A DNA stretch of 64,000 bases from Larkinella insperata (GTDB lineage: Bacteria > Bacteroidota > Bacteroidia > Cytophagales > Spirosomataceae). The notes under the pieces were generated by a model. It had not been told where the DNA came from. It did no database searches and was given only the letters and a program-made list of their open reading frames with translations. The position numbers and the translations under genes were made by a program. Below, in pieces: positions 17,258 to 26,000 of this stretch (positions are counted from its first letter, which is position 1; each line of letters begins with the position of its first letter). The stretch lies in NCBI RefSeq assembly GCF_026248825.1, contig NZ_CP110973.1, positions 4,733,501-4,797,500 on the forward strand, given 5' to 3'.

Positions 17258-18004
17258 ATGATAAAAGGATTGTTGTTTGATTACGGCGGCACCATCGACA
17301 CCAACGGCCTGCATTGGGGCGGGGTGCTGTGGGCGCGGTATCAGAAATACGGTGTACCGGTCGATCAGGCCACGTTCAACAAAGCCTACGCATTTGGCGA
17401 ACGGGCGCTGGCCATCCATCCGATCGTTAAACCGAATCATACGTTTTACGAGGTGCTGGCGCTGAAAACCGAACAGCAATTCAAGTTTCTGGCCGAAGCC
17501 GGTTTTGAACTCGATCAAAGCGCCATTCAAGCCATTGCGGGTGACTGCAACGAATTTGCCCGGCAAACCGTCGCGGAAGCGACCCCTATTTTACGGACCC
17601 TGGCCGAACAGTATCCGCTGGTGATGGTTTCTAATTTTTACGGGAATCTGAACACGGTTCTGGAAGAATTTGGCATTCGTTCGTGTTTCAAAACCGTCAT
17701 TGAGTCCGCCGTCGTGGGCGTTCGCAAACCCGATCCGGCCATTTACCAGCTGGGACTGGATTACCTGCAACTCCCCGCCCAGAACACGGTGGTGATTGGT
17801 GATTCCTATACGAAAGACATTCGGCCGGCCAGTCAACTGGGTTGCCGCACCCTCTGGCTCAACGTAGCCGGTTGGGAAGATACCCCACAGTCGGGCGAAA
17901 CCGCTTCGGAAGCGGACGCCGAGATGACCGATTTTGCCCAACTGCCCGAGCAACTGTCCCGGTTAACGGCAAAGGCGGCTCAGATAATTTCTGATTACCA
18001 GTAA
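17258..18004 (+). CDS. HAD-family hydrolase with altered motif I
   Basis: A 248-residue haloacid dehalogenase superfamily protein. Motif I is LLFDYGGTID: the nucleophile D8 is present, but the second aspartate of DxDxT is glycine (G10). Motif II is the VMVSNFYGN region (about residues 125-133), motif III lysine is in GVRKPDPAIY (about 151-160), and motif IV is VIGDSYTKDI (about 177-186). Loss of the general acid/base aspartate is known in some HAD branches that are not simple phosphatases, so activity should not be assumed. It stands 13 bases after the LPG-synthase-like gene and 34 before the PfkB kinase, which suggests a phosphorylated headgroup intermediate as substrate (inference). Confidence 0.82.
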   Translation: MIKGLLFDYGGTIDTNGLHWGGVLWARYQKYGVPVDQATFNKAYAFGERALAIHPIVKPNHTFYEVLALKTEQQFKFLAEAGFELDQSAIQAIAGDCNEFARQTVAEATPILRTLAEQYPLVMVSNFYGNLNTVLEEFGIRSCFKTVIESAVVGVRKPDPAIYQLGLDYLQLPAQNTVVIGDSYTKDIRPASQLGCRTLWLNVAGWEDTPQSGETASEADAEMTDFAQLPEQLSRLTAKAAQIISDYQ

Positions 18005-18038
18005 GTTATTGCATTGTGCGACACTAACCTTAAAGATC

Positions 18039-18956
18039 ATGTACGATATCTGCACGATTGGACACATTACCCTCGATAAAGTGGTTACCGGCCAATCGGT
18101 CAACTACATGCCGGGCGGAACCTCCTTCTATTTTTCCAAAGCGCTTCGGCAATTTGAGGTGAATTACAAGCTGGTAACGGCCCTGGCCGAAAAAGAACGC
18201 CATATTGTTGATACCATTCGCCAGGACGGCATTGACGTTAGTGCCTTACCCAGCGAACACACGGTGTTTTTTGAAAACATCTACAGCCTCGATCAGGATT
18301 ACCGCGAACAGAATGTTCACCACCAGGCGGCTTCGTTTGAGGTGGAGGGTATGCCCGCCATCGACGCCCAAATTTACCACCTGGGGCCGCTGCTCTCGGA
18401 CGACATTTCGGTGAAACTGCTGAAGGCGTTGGCGCAGAAAGGATTGGTTTCGCTGGATATTCAGGGGTACCTGCGGTACGTGAGCAACAAAAAAGTCTTG
18501 TACCGCGACTGGATCGACAAACACGAAGCCCTGCCGCACGTATCGATCCTGAAGGCCAACGAGCACGAAATGGAAGTGATTACCGGCAAGGAAGACCCCC
18601 ACGAAGGGGCGAAATACCTGGCCGATCTGGGCGTCCGGGAGGTGATCATCACGCTGGGCAGCAAAGGATCGATTGTTTATACAGAGGGTCAGTTTCACAC
18701 CATTCCGGCGTTTGAACCGTCGGCGGTGGTGGATGCAACGGGCTGCGGAGATACCTACATGGCGGGGTATCTGTTCAAAAAGGTGAAAGGAGCTACGGTG
18801 CAGGAATCCGGCGAGTTTGGGGCCGCGATGGCGACGCTCAAGATTGAATCGTCCGGGCCATTTTCCGGAACGGCCGGGACCGTGGAGGACGTGTTGAAAA
18901 ACCGCCGGACTGGCAAACTCAAAAACAAAAAGACGTCAACGGTGTCTACCTTCTAA
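18039..18956 (+). CDS. PfkB-family carbohydrate/polyol kinase
   Basis: A 305-residue ribokinase-family kinase. The N-terminal GHITLDKVV and PGGTSFYFSKAL (about residues 25-36) form the substrate-binding part. The C-terminal signature VVDATGCGDTYMAGYLF carries the catalytic base D238, with cysteine in place of the usual alanine in GAGD. The family phosphorylates sugars, nucleosides and, in some members, myo-inositol. In this operon it could make the polyol phosphate used by the nucleotidyltransferase (inference). The ATG at 18039 starts at the conserved first strand; ten upstream codons in frame are unlikely to be used. The C-terminus ends in a basic tail (KNRRTGKLKNKK). Confidence 0.85.
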   Translation: MYDICTIGHITLDKVVTGQSVNYMPGGTSFYFSKALRQFEVNYKLVTALAEKERHIVDTIRQDGIDVSALPSEHTVFFENIYSLDQDYREQNVHHQAASFEVEGMPAIDAQIYHLGPLLSDDISVKLLKALAQKGLVSLDIQGYLRYVSNKKVLYRDWIDKHEALPHVSILKANEHEMEVITGKEDPHEGAKYLADLGVREVIITLGSKGSIVYTEGQFHTIPAFEPSAVVDATGCGDTYMAGYLFKKVKGATVQESGEFGAAMATLKIESSGPFSGTAGTVEDVLKNRRTGKLKNKKTSTVSTF

Positions 18957-18984
18957 TCGAAGAACACACTAGAATCAACAAACG

Positions 18985-19569
18985 ATGAAAAGCGCGGGTA
19001 TTCTCTTTCTGGCACTGACTTTCTGGCTGACAATGTTTCATAGCTCTGCGGTTAGGGCTCAGAAAGACGATCCCCGTCCCCGTACACCGTTGATGAGCCC
19101 GGATGCGTTTCCCGTTCCGAAGAAAACAGCTGGTTTCATGTTTTATATTCAGCGGGATCCGAACACCAACACCATTTGCTACGAAGTGAATCTGGATAAA
19201 GAAGGGAAACCTGAAAAAAATAACCCGATTCACGGGTACTGGATTCGGTATCCCGAAGGAGGTCAGCGGAAAGATCTGAACTTTATTCAGCGAAAATTTG
19301 CCTACGGTATTAATTCCAAGTCAATTGGAAACGATGCGTACGAATTACGGTCGGTCGCGTACAACAAGATACCCTTGTATCTACGGAAAGATCCCGATAA
19401 TCAATATCATGTTTACGTTGATATTGATAAAAAAGAATGCATTTTAAATCGTATTTTTATTCGCATTGACGGTGGAACCTTCTGGCACCCCAACGTACTT
19501 TATATTGAGTTGAAGGGTGTCAATCCGGCTACGGGTAAAACCGTCATCCAACGGATTAAACCTTCCTGA
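18985..19569 (+). CDS. Exported DUF4833-like protein
   Basis: A 194-residue protein with a signal peptide (about residues 1-26, ending VRAQK). The mature part has the pattern FYIQRDPNTNTICYEVN (about 53-69), GYWIRYPEGGQRKDL and a C-terminal NVLYIELKG-NPATGK. It resembles the DUF4833 family of Bacteroidota, whose function is unknown; I give this name from memory of the pattern. It is a small periplasmic or outer-membrane-facing protein without catalytic motifs I recognise. It follows the kinase by 28 bases and is separated from the hydroxylase by one base, so it belongs to the same transcript. Co-occurrence with lipid-headgroup genes suggests a role in lipid handling (inference). Confidence 0.65.
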   Translation: MKSAGILFLALTFWLTMFHSSAVRAQKDDPRPRTPLMSPDAFPVPKKTAGFMFYIQRDPNTNTICYEVNLDKEGKPEKNNPIHGYWIRYPEGGQRKDLNFIQRKFAYGINSKSIGNDAYELRSVAYNKIPLYLRKDPDNQYHVYVDIDKKECILNRIFIRIDGGTFWHPNVLYIELKGVNPATGKTVIQRIKPS

Positions 19570-19570
19570 C

Positions 19571-20188
19571 ATGGCTAAAAATTATGTCTCCAATTCCCAG
19601 GAATCGACCCGAATGTTTAATAATGATCTCCTGGAAATGTTTTCTAAAGTTTATTTCTGGGTCCCGCTACTCATTTACATTCCCCTGATTCTCTTTTTAA
19701 CGTACCAGGGCTTATGGGTTGCCGGGCTTCCCATCTGGCTGTTTATGGGGCTCTTTGCGGCTGGTCTTTTTGTCTGGACCCTGACCGAATACGTGCTGCA
19801 CCGGTATATTTTTCACTATGAACCCCAGAACGAAATCGGCAAGCGGCTGCATTTTATTTTTCACGGTGTACACCACGATTACCCAAACGATGCCAAACGG
19901 TTGGTGATGCCACCATCGGCCAGTATTCCGCTGGCGGCCCTGTTTTATTTCCTGTTCGAATGGCTGCTCCCCGCTACGTATAACTACGGTTTTTTTACGG
20001 GCTTTATCAGTGGTTATCTGGTGTATGACATGACGCATTACGCCATCCACCACTACAACTTCAAAAGTTCGTTTATGAAGAACATAAAAAAGCACCACAT
20101 GCTGCATCATTACTCCGACCCGGAACACGGGTATGGCGTTAGTTCGGACCTCTGGGACCGTGTTTTTCAATCCGGTTTTAAAAAATAA
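19571..20188 (+). CDS. Fatty-acid 2-hydroxylase-like membrane di-iron enzyme
   Basis: A 205-residue membrane enzyme of the fatty-acid hydroxylase/sterol desaturase superfamily. The histidine clusters of the di-metal site are complete: HRYIFH (about residues 78-83), HFIFHGVHHDYPND (about 95-108), HYAIHHY (about 157-163) and HHMLHHY (about 177-183). The segment after the second cluster, KRLVMPPSAS, closely resembles the RLVFPPVPA of eukaryotic FA2H/Scs7, which hydroxylate the N-acyl chain of ceramide at C2. Four hydrophobic segments are present. It closes the pathway begun by spt, so a 2-hydroxy-ceramide product is likely. The ATG at 19571 follows the previous stop by one base; an earlier in-frame start inside the previous gene is rejected. 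Confidence 0.85.
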   Translation: MAKNYVSNSQESTRMFNNDLLEMFSKVYFWVPLLIYIPLILFLTYQGLWVAGLPIWLFMGLFAAGLFVWTLTEYVLHRYIFHYEPQNEIGKRLHFIFHGVHHDYPNDAKRLVMPPSASIPLAALFYFLFEWLLPATYNYGFFTGFISGYLVYDMTHYAIHHYNFKSSFMKNIKKHHMLHHYSDPEHGYGVSSDLWDRVFQSGFKK

Positions 20189-20217
20189 ACCGCTTTCCGT
20201 TTTACAGGCATCCGGTG

Positions 20218-20409
20218 ATGGAATACACTTATTTAGGCGATCGAATGACCGATCCCCAATTGAAAGGGAAAGGCTGCAACGCCGTCCGGCGTGCCGATGG
20301 GAAATGCATTCGGGGCAAAACCGGGAGTATGCTGGTCCGGTTTGAGAATGGCACTCAACACGTTGTGATTGGGCGCCTGTTGAGGAAAACCAGTAACCCG
20401 GTTAAATAA
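20218..20409 (+). CDS. Small conserved-looking protein of unknown function
   Basis: A 63-residue basic protein (MEYTYLGDRMTDPQLKGKGC, then RRADGKCIRGKTGSMLVRFENGT, described here by its parts). It has two cysteines 14 residues apart and no signal peptide. It lies 29 bases after the hydroxylase and just before the operon terminator, with good codon use, so I consider it real. The short beta-rich pattern (LVRFENGTQHVVIGRLLRK) suggests a small barrel such as an SH3-like fold; that is a guess. ATG at 20218 is used; a GTG one codon earlier is possible. Confidence 0.6.
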   Translation: MEYTYLGDRMTDPQLKGKGCNAVRRADGKCIRGKTGSMLVRFENGTQHVVIGRLLRKTSNPVK

Positions 20410-20434
20410 TCTGTTTCCTTTCCTGCTAGACCGG

Positions 20435-20470
20435 TTAAGCCCACGCTTTCAGGCGTGGGCTTAATCATTT
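20435..20470 (+). terminator. Rho-independent terminator of the sphingolipid unit
   Basis: A perfect 12-bp stem (TTAAGCCCACGC, 20435-20446, with its complement at 20453-20464) has a 6-base loop and is followed by tcattttta. It lies 26 bases after the last small gene and marks the end of the plus-strand unit that starts at 7699. Confidence 0.85.
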
Positions 20471-20541
20471 TTAGTCCAGTCCGGAGGGGCAAGTGAGCTT
20501 TACAATTGAAATAATAAAAATAAATAAAAAAAATATACCAT

Positions 20542-20576
20542 TTTGTTTTTTGTTTAATCGATTAAACATACATTTG
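20542..20576 (+). promoter_or_regulatory. lacI promoter with embedded palindromic operator
   Basis: A Bacteroidota-type promoter: TTTG at 20542-20545, 23 bases, then a perfect TAnnTTTG box, TACATTTG, at 20569-20576. The ATG follows 20 bases later. A perfect 18-bp palindrome, TGTTTAATCGATTAAACA (20551-20568), fills the spacer exactly. The central CG and symmetric arms are typical of LacI/GalR operators, so autorepression by the gene at 20597 is likely. Confidence 0.8.
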
Positions 20577-20596
20577 GCGCAGCCGCTTTGCCCGCT

Positions 20597-21634
20597 ATGA
20601 ATAAAAAGAAAGTTTCCCTGAAGGATATTGCCGAGAAAGCGCAGGTTTCCACTGCGCTGGTGTCGTACGTCCTGAACGGGAAAGAAAAGGAAAGCCGTGT
20701 CGGGCAGGAGATTGCGGCTAAAATCAAAGAGATTGCGCGTGAGCTGAACTACGAGCCGAATTACCTGGCAAAAAGTTTGCGCAGCGGCAAAACTCAAACG
20801 ATCGGGTTGATTATTGCCGATATCTCCAATCCGTTTTTTGCCAACATTGCCCGGATTGTAGAAGACGAAGCTAAAAAATACGGCTATACCGTCATTATTG
20901 GCAGTTCGGACGAGCAGGCTGAAAAATCCTGGGACCTGATCAACGTGTTTCTGAACCGGCAGGTGGACGGTTTTGTCATTGTCTCCTCCGAAAACACGGA
21001 AGAGCAGATTCAGTACCTGATGGATAAAAATGTGGCTTTCGTGTTGCTGGACCGGCATTTTCCCGACCTGCCAACCGATTTTGTTTCACTCGACAGTTAC
21101 AAGGCCGCTTTTGATGCCGGGATGCACCTGATGGAACAGGGGTATCAGCGAGTGGGGTTGATCGCGTACAAATCCGGGCTTTTCCACATGAAGGAACGCA
21201 TCCGGGGGTACCGGGAGTCGCTGGAAGCGGGCCGGGTTGCTTTTCGGCCGGAGTGGCTGCGGGAAGTGGGTTTCAACACCATCGAGGAGGAAATCAAAGC
21301 GGGCATTGACGACATGCTGGCTTCCGACCGGCGCGTTGATGCTCTGATTTTTGCAACGTACCGGCTGGCCATTGCCGGATTGAAATACATCAATTCACTG
21401 GGATTAAAGGTTCCGGATGACCTGGCCATTGTCAGTTTCGGGCAGGCGGAAGCCTTTGACCTTTACTATTGCCCGATTACGTACGTGCTGCAACCCATGG
21501 AGGAATTGGGAAAAACCGCAGTAGAAATTCTCGTCCGCAAACTGAAAAATCCGGATTTGGAGCCGCAGCAGATTTTGATGCAGGCTCAGGTGATGGCGCG
21601 CAATTCGTCCCGACTCAAAGTTCCGGTAGTCTGA
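20597..21634 (+). CDS. LacI-family transcriptional regulator
   Basis: A 345-residue regulator. The N-terminal helix-turn-helix and hinge are clear (VSLKDIAEKAQVSTALVSYV, about residues 5-24; ARELNYEPNYLAKSLRSGKT). A periplasmic-binding-protein-like ligand domain follows from about residue 62 (IGLIIADISNPFFANI). It sits directly before the aldonic-acid locus in the same direction. Its own promoter contains a perfect operator, and a 14 of 18 match recurs just before the next gene. It is therefore the likely local repressor or activator, with galactonate or a pathway intermediate as candidate ligand (inference). I use ATG 20597, three codons inside a possible TTG start. Confidence 0.9.
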   Translation: MNKKKVSLKDIAEKAQVSTALVSYVLNGKEKESRVGQEIAAKIKEIARELNYEPNYLAKSLRSGKTQTIGLIIADISNPFFANIARIVEDEAKKYGYTVIIGSSDEQAEKSWDLINVFLNRQVDGFVIVSSENTEEQIQYLMDKNVAFVLLDRHFPDLPTDFVSLDSYKAAFDAGMHLMEQGYQRVGLIAYKSGLFHMKERIRGYRESLEAGRVAFRPEWLREVGFNTIEEEIKAGIDDMLASDRRVDALIFATYRLAIAGLKYINSLGLKVPDDLAIVSFGQAEAFDLYYCPITYVLQPMEELGKTAVEILVRKLKNPDLEPQQILMQAQVMARNSSRLKVPVV

Positions 21635-21655
21635 TAGTCTTTCAATTTATACTAT

Positions 21656-21673
21656 TGCTTAATCGTTTAACCG
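21656..21673 (+). promoter_or_regulatory. Second LacI-type operator
   Basis: TGCTTAATCGTTTAACCG matches the perfect palindrome in the lacI promoter at 14 of 18 positions, including the central TTAATCG. It lies 20 bases before the dehydratase start and 21 bases after the lacI stop codon. It probably lets the LacI protein control the downstream catabolic genes. Confidence 0.6.
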
Positions 21674-21693
21674 TATTCCTTTACCCTTACTGT

Positions 21694-22935
21694 ATGGTAC
21701 GAAGAAACTTCCTGAAATCAGCCGTGCTGGGTTCCGGTGCATTGTTAACCGGTTTTCCGCTGTTGAGCGAAGCCGCCGTTCCCAAACTAAAAATCACCAA
21801 AATTCGGTACTACGCGGCTCCCGGTTACAACAAGCCCTTGTTTAACCAGGCGCGTGGCATTGTCGAAATCGAAACCGACGGCGGTATCATCGGCATTGGC
21901 GAAGGCGGTTCCAAGGACATGATTGAACAATGCGCCCAGATGATGATTGGCGAGAATCCGTTCCGCATCGAACACATCTGGCAGAACCTCTACCGCGGCA
22001 TGTTCTACCCGCCGGGCCGGGAAAAACTGCACGCGCAGGGAGCACTCGATATGGCGCTCTGGGACATCAAAGGCAAGGCGCTGGGCGTGCCGGTGTATGA
22101 ACTGCTGGGGGGCGCTACCCGCGAATACGTGGAGTGCTACGCCACCGGCTTCCGGGCGTCGAAGGCCAAAACCGAAGAGGAACGCGCCCAGGATTGCATC
22201 AAGGCCGGTTTGCGGTCGTACCGCATTGGACCCACCGGCGGCAACGGGGCCGAACCGTTTGATTTTTACGAGAACGCCAAAAAAACCATCGAATTCTGCA
22301 AGCGCATTGATGCCGCCGTCGGGGGAGGTGGCAAATGGGCCATTGACTTGCACACCCGTTTTGACACTACCGAAGGCGTGAAGATCTGCAAGGCGCTCGA
22401 ATCGCTGGAACCGTATTTTGTGGAAGACATCGTGCGGTCCGAAAACCCGGATGTTTACAAGACCGTCCGGCAGATGACCACCGTGCCCATTGCGGTGGGA
22501 GAGCAGTTTGGCGACCGCTGGGACAGCAACAATTTCATTGAACAGCACCTGATCGACTACACCCGGTTTACGCTTCCCAACACCGGCGGTATTTCCGAAT
22601 TCAAAAAACTGGCGGCTCTGTGTGAGACGCATTACGTGGGCATGATTCCGCACTTCACGGGACCACTGGCGACGGCCACGCTGGTGCACGTCCTCGGATC
22701 GAGCAGTCCGACCCGCGCGCTGATGGAACTGGGCGGGGGCGAACCCGAACGGCCACCGTACTTCAACGACGACTTTGTCCGGTTCAACAACGGCAAGCTC
22801 TACCTCAATCCCGAACCTGGTCTCGGGGTTAAATTTGACCCGAAGAAAGCGACATTTGTGCTGGAAGTCACCTCCAACACAAAATTCCCGCACCCGATCC
22901 TGAAAGCGCCCGATGGCTCTATCCACAACTGGTAG
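21694..22935 (+). CDS. Enolase-superfamily sugar-acid dehydratase, exported (Tat-type signal)
   Basis: A 413-residue mandelate racemase/muconate lactonizing enzyme family protein. The Mg2+ ligands and acid/base residues are visible: D218 and H220 in AIDLHTRF, E244 in FVEDIV, E270 in VGEQFG, and H320 in IPHFTG. The D-x-H pattern on the third strand places it near D-galactonate/D-mannonate dehydratases. The position of the usual second-strand KxK reads SYRIG, so the substrate or stereochemistry may differ from DgoD. The N-terminus (MVRRNFLKSAVLGSGALLTG) looks like a Tat signal, so it may act in the periplasm. The start at 21694 is chosen because the preceding open frame overlaps lacI. A LacI operator lies 20 bases upstream and susC follows. 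Confidence 0.82.
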   Translation: MVRRNFLKSAVLGSGALLTGFPLLSEAAVPKLKITKIRYYAAPGYNKPLFNQARGIVEIETDGGIIGIGEGGSKDMIEQCAQMMIGENPFRIEHIWQNLYRGMFYPPGREKLHAQGALDMALWDIKGKALGVPVYELLGGATREYVECYATGFRASKAKTEEERAQDCIKAGLRSYRIGPTGGNGAEPFDFYENAKKTIEFCKRIDAAVGGGGKWAIDLHTRFDTTEGVKICKALESLEPYFVEDIVRSENPDVYKTVRQMTTVPIAVGEQFGDRWDSNNFIEQHLIDYTRFTLPNTGGISEFKKLAALCETHYVGMIPHFTGPLATATLVHVLGSSSPTRALMELGGGEPERPPYFNDDFVRFNNGKLYLNPEPGLGVKFDPKKATFVLEVTSNTKFPHPILKAPDGSIHNW

Positions 22936-22947
22936 CCTAATAAATAA

Positions 22948-23017
22948 TGAATTAAGAATTATGAGTTAAAAAACGCGTCAGCTCACTCATACCTATTAAT
23001 TCATAACTCTTAATTCA
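22948..23017. repeat. Intergenic inverted repeat
   Basis: A 22-base inverted repeat with two mismatches (22948-22969 and 22996-23017, arms beginning TGAATTAAGA) encloses a 26-base loop. It is AT-rich and unlike the coding DNA around it, and lies between the dehydratase and susC. It could be an intergenic repeat element or an mRNA hairpin that changes expression of susC. I cannot check for copies elsewhere in the genome. Confidence 0.6.
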
Positions 23018-23034
23018 CTTCCTAAACCATACCC

Positions 23035-26000
23035 ATGAAAAAACCTGTAAAACTCCTGATTCTGCTCCTGTTACTGGGGCCGGGTTACGGCTTCGCCCAG
23101 ACGACCAACCGGGTGACTGGCAAAGTAACCGGTTCGGACAGCAAACCGCTGCCCGGTGTAAACGTGCTCATCAGTGGCTCCTCGCAGGGAACGGTGGCCG
23201 ATGCCGAGGGAAATTACGCGATCAGCGCCCCGGCCAATGCGTCGCTCGTGTTCTCGTATATCAGCTACGTGAGCCAGACGGTGCCGGTCAATGGACGATC
23301 GGTGATTAATGTTCAGTTGGTGGAAGACACCAAAAGTCTGAATGAAGTGGTAGTGACGGCCCTCGGCATCAAGCGGGAATCGAAAACGCTGGGATACGCC
23401 ACCGCCACGGTCAACGCCGACCAGATTTCGACCAACCGCAGCCCGAACCTGATGACGAGTTTGCAGGGAAAAATGGCGGGCGTCAACATTTCAACCATGT
23501 CGACCGGGCCGGGGGGCAGCTCCAAAATCCGGATTCGGGGGCAGTCGTCGTTCAGTGGGCAGAACAACCCGCTGATCGTCATCAACGGCGTGCCGGTTGA
23601 TAACTCGAATTATGCGCTGGGCGGCAATTTCGGGAATCGGTCGGCCAACAGTTCCGATGGGGGCGACGGCCTTTCGAGCATCAACCCGGACGACATCGAA
23701 ACGATGACGGTTCTGAAAGGGGCCACGGCGGCCGCCCTCTACGGTTCGCGGGCCAAAGACGGCGTGGTGATGATCACAACCAAAAGCCGGGGAGCGGGCA
23801 AAGGCTTCGGGGTGGAATACAACACCAACTTTACGACCGAAACCCCGCTGGACTTTACGGATTTTCAGTACGAATACGGGCAGGGCGAAGGCGGTGTCCG
23901 ACCCACCACGCCGTTTCCGACCTCGGGCGTCTGGAGCTTCGGGGAGAAGTTTCAGCCGGGCATGACGCAGGTGCTGTTCGATGGTGACACGTATCCGTAT
24001 GAACCGGTGCGCAACCGGGTCCGGAAGTTCTACAACGTCGGAACCAACTTCACCAATACCGTAACGGTTTCCAACAACGGCGAAAACGGCGGCTTCAGCC
24101 TGTCGTTTGCCAATACCGACAACAAGGCCATTACGCCCAACTCGGATTTTAACCGCAAAACCATCAACCTCGGTTTTTCGCAGAACATCAACAAAAACCT
24201 GGTCGCGTCCGGCAACATCAACTACTCCAACGAGTACAACCGCAACCCGACGCAGCTCAACACCCAGGATTTTGCCACGCCGACGGTGGTGATGACGCTG
24301 GCCAACTCCATGCCGTTCGAAGCGCTGAAAGAACACCAGGTGATGCCCAACGGCGATGAGTTTGTGTTTTCACGGTTTCTGGTGCGCAACAACCCGTATT
24401 ACTCGGTCAACTACCACTTTGAGAACATCAAGCGCGACCGGCTTTTCGGCAACGTGGCCCTGAAATACCAGTTCACCAAATGGCTGTATTTGCAGGGGCG
24501 GCTTGCGCAGGATCTCTACACCCGCAACCAGGACTACAACATTCCGAATGGCTACGCGCCCATTGCCAAAGCGCCCGCCGGTTACGTCAATGGATCGTAT
24601 ACGCAGGATGTGCGCAAGTTTGTGGAACGGAACTACGACTTTATTCTGGGCGGCAACCACACCTTCGGCAACATCGGCGTGGATGTGACCTTGGGTGGTA
24701 ATCAGCGGTTTGTCAGGATGGACTACAACAGCGTGACGGTTCAGGATTTTGTGCAGCCCGGTTTGTATACCGTCATGAACGGCCGCGTGAAAAACCCGCT
24801 CTACAGCCTGTCGGAGCGGAAAATCAACTCGCTGTACGCGGCTGCCACGATTTCCTACAAGGAGTTTCTCTACCTGAATGCCACGGCCCGCAACGACTGG
24901 TTTTCCACGCTATCGCCCGAAAACCGCAGCATTCTCTACCCGTCGGTAACCGGAAGTTTCGTCTTCTCGCAAGCCTTCAACACCCTGCCGACCTGGCTGA
25001 CCTTCGGGAAAATCCGGGCGGCCTACGCGGAGGTGGGCGACGACAACGTCAGCCCGTATTCCAACGCCCTGTTTTACGCCGTCAACAACAACAACTTCCC
25101 GACGCCCACGGGGCAGCTCGTGCCGGTGGGCGGCATCAACGCGTCGTCGGTACCCAACCGCAACCTGCGCCCCCTACGCGTGTCGGAAGCCGAGGTGGGC
25201 GCGGAGCTGAAGTTTTTCAACAACCGGCTAGGGCTGGATTTTACGTATTACCGCAAGATCACGAAGGACCAGATTCTGGCGACCCAGATTTCGGACGCGT
25301 CTTCGTACACTAATAAGCTCATCAACGTGGGCAAGAGCATGAACAAAGGCATCGAGGTTTTGCTGACCGGAACGCCCGTTCAAACGGCGGCTTTTCAGTG
25401 GGATGTGAGCGCCAACCTGGCCTACAACACCTCGGAAGTCTTGACGCTGGGGTTGTCGCCGGCCGATACGATGATTACCGTCGGCGGTTCGGGCGGCAGC
25501 ACGCTCCGGCAGGTGGTCGGCAAGCCGATCGGTCAGCTGTTTACCTTCAACTACCTCCGCGATGAGCAGGGGCGGCAGGTGTTTGACAAAGGAAGCGGGC
25601 GGCCCCTGCGCAACAACACGCCGGTGAATGTGGGGAACGCCCTGCCGAAATATTTTGGCGGTATTACGAACACCTTCTCCTATAAAGGTATTACGCTGAC
25701 CACGCTGATTGATTTCAAGTTAGGCTTCAAAATGATCGGCGGGCAGAACATGAACTACCTGCGGCACGGTCTGCACAAGAAGACGCTGGTGGGCCGGGAA
25801 CAAGGCTACGTGGTGGGCGTGGGCGTGAACCCCGACGGCGAAATCAACACCACCCGCTCGCCGATTCAGCCGTTTTACGAAACCCCGAACGTACTCGGTA
25901 TTTACGAAGATTTTATCTACAACGCCGGTTTCTGGAAACTGCGGCAGATCACAATTGGCTACGATTTTACAAAGCTGCTGCCCCCGAACTTCTTCATCAA

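Noticed and set aside
21787..22926. 379-codon minus-strand frame opposite the first dehydratase
   Set aside because: The plus strand shows all catalytic residues of the enolase superfamily; the reverse frame has no recognisable motif.
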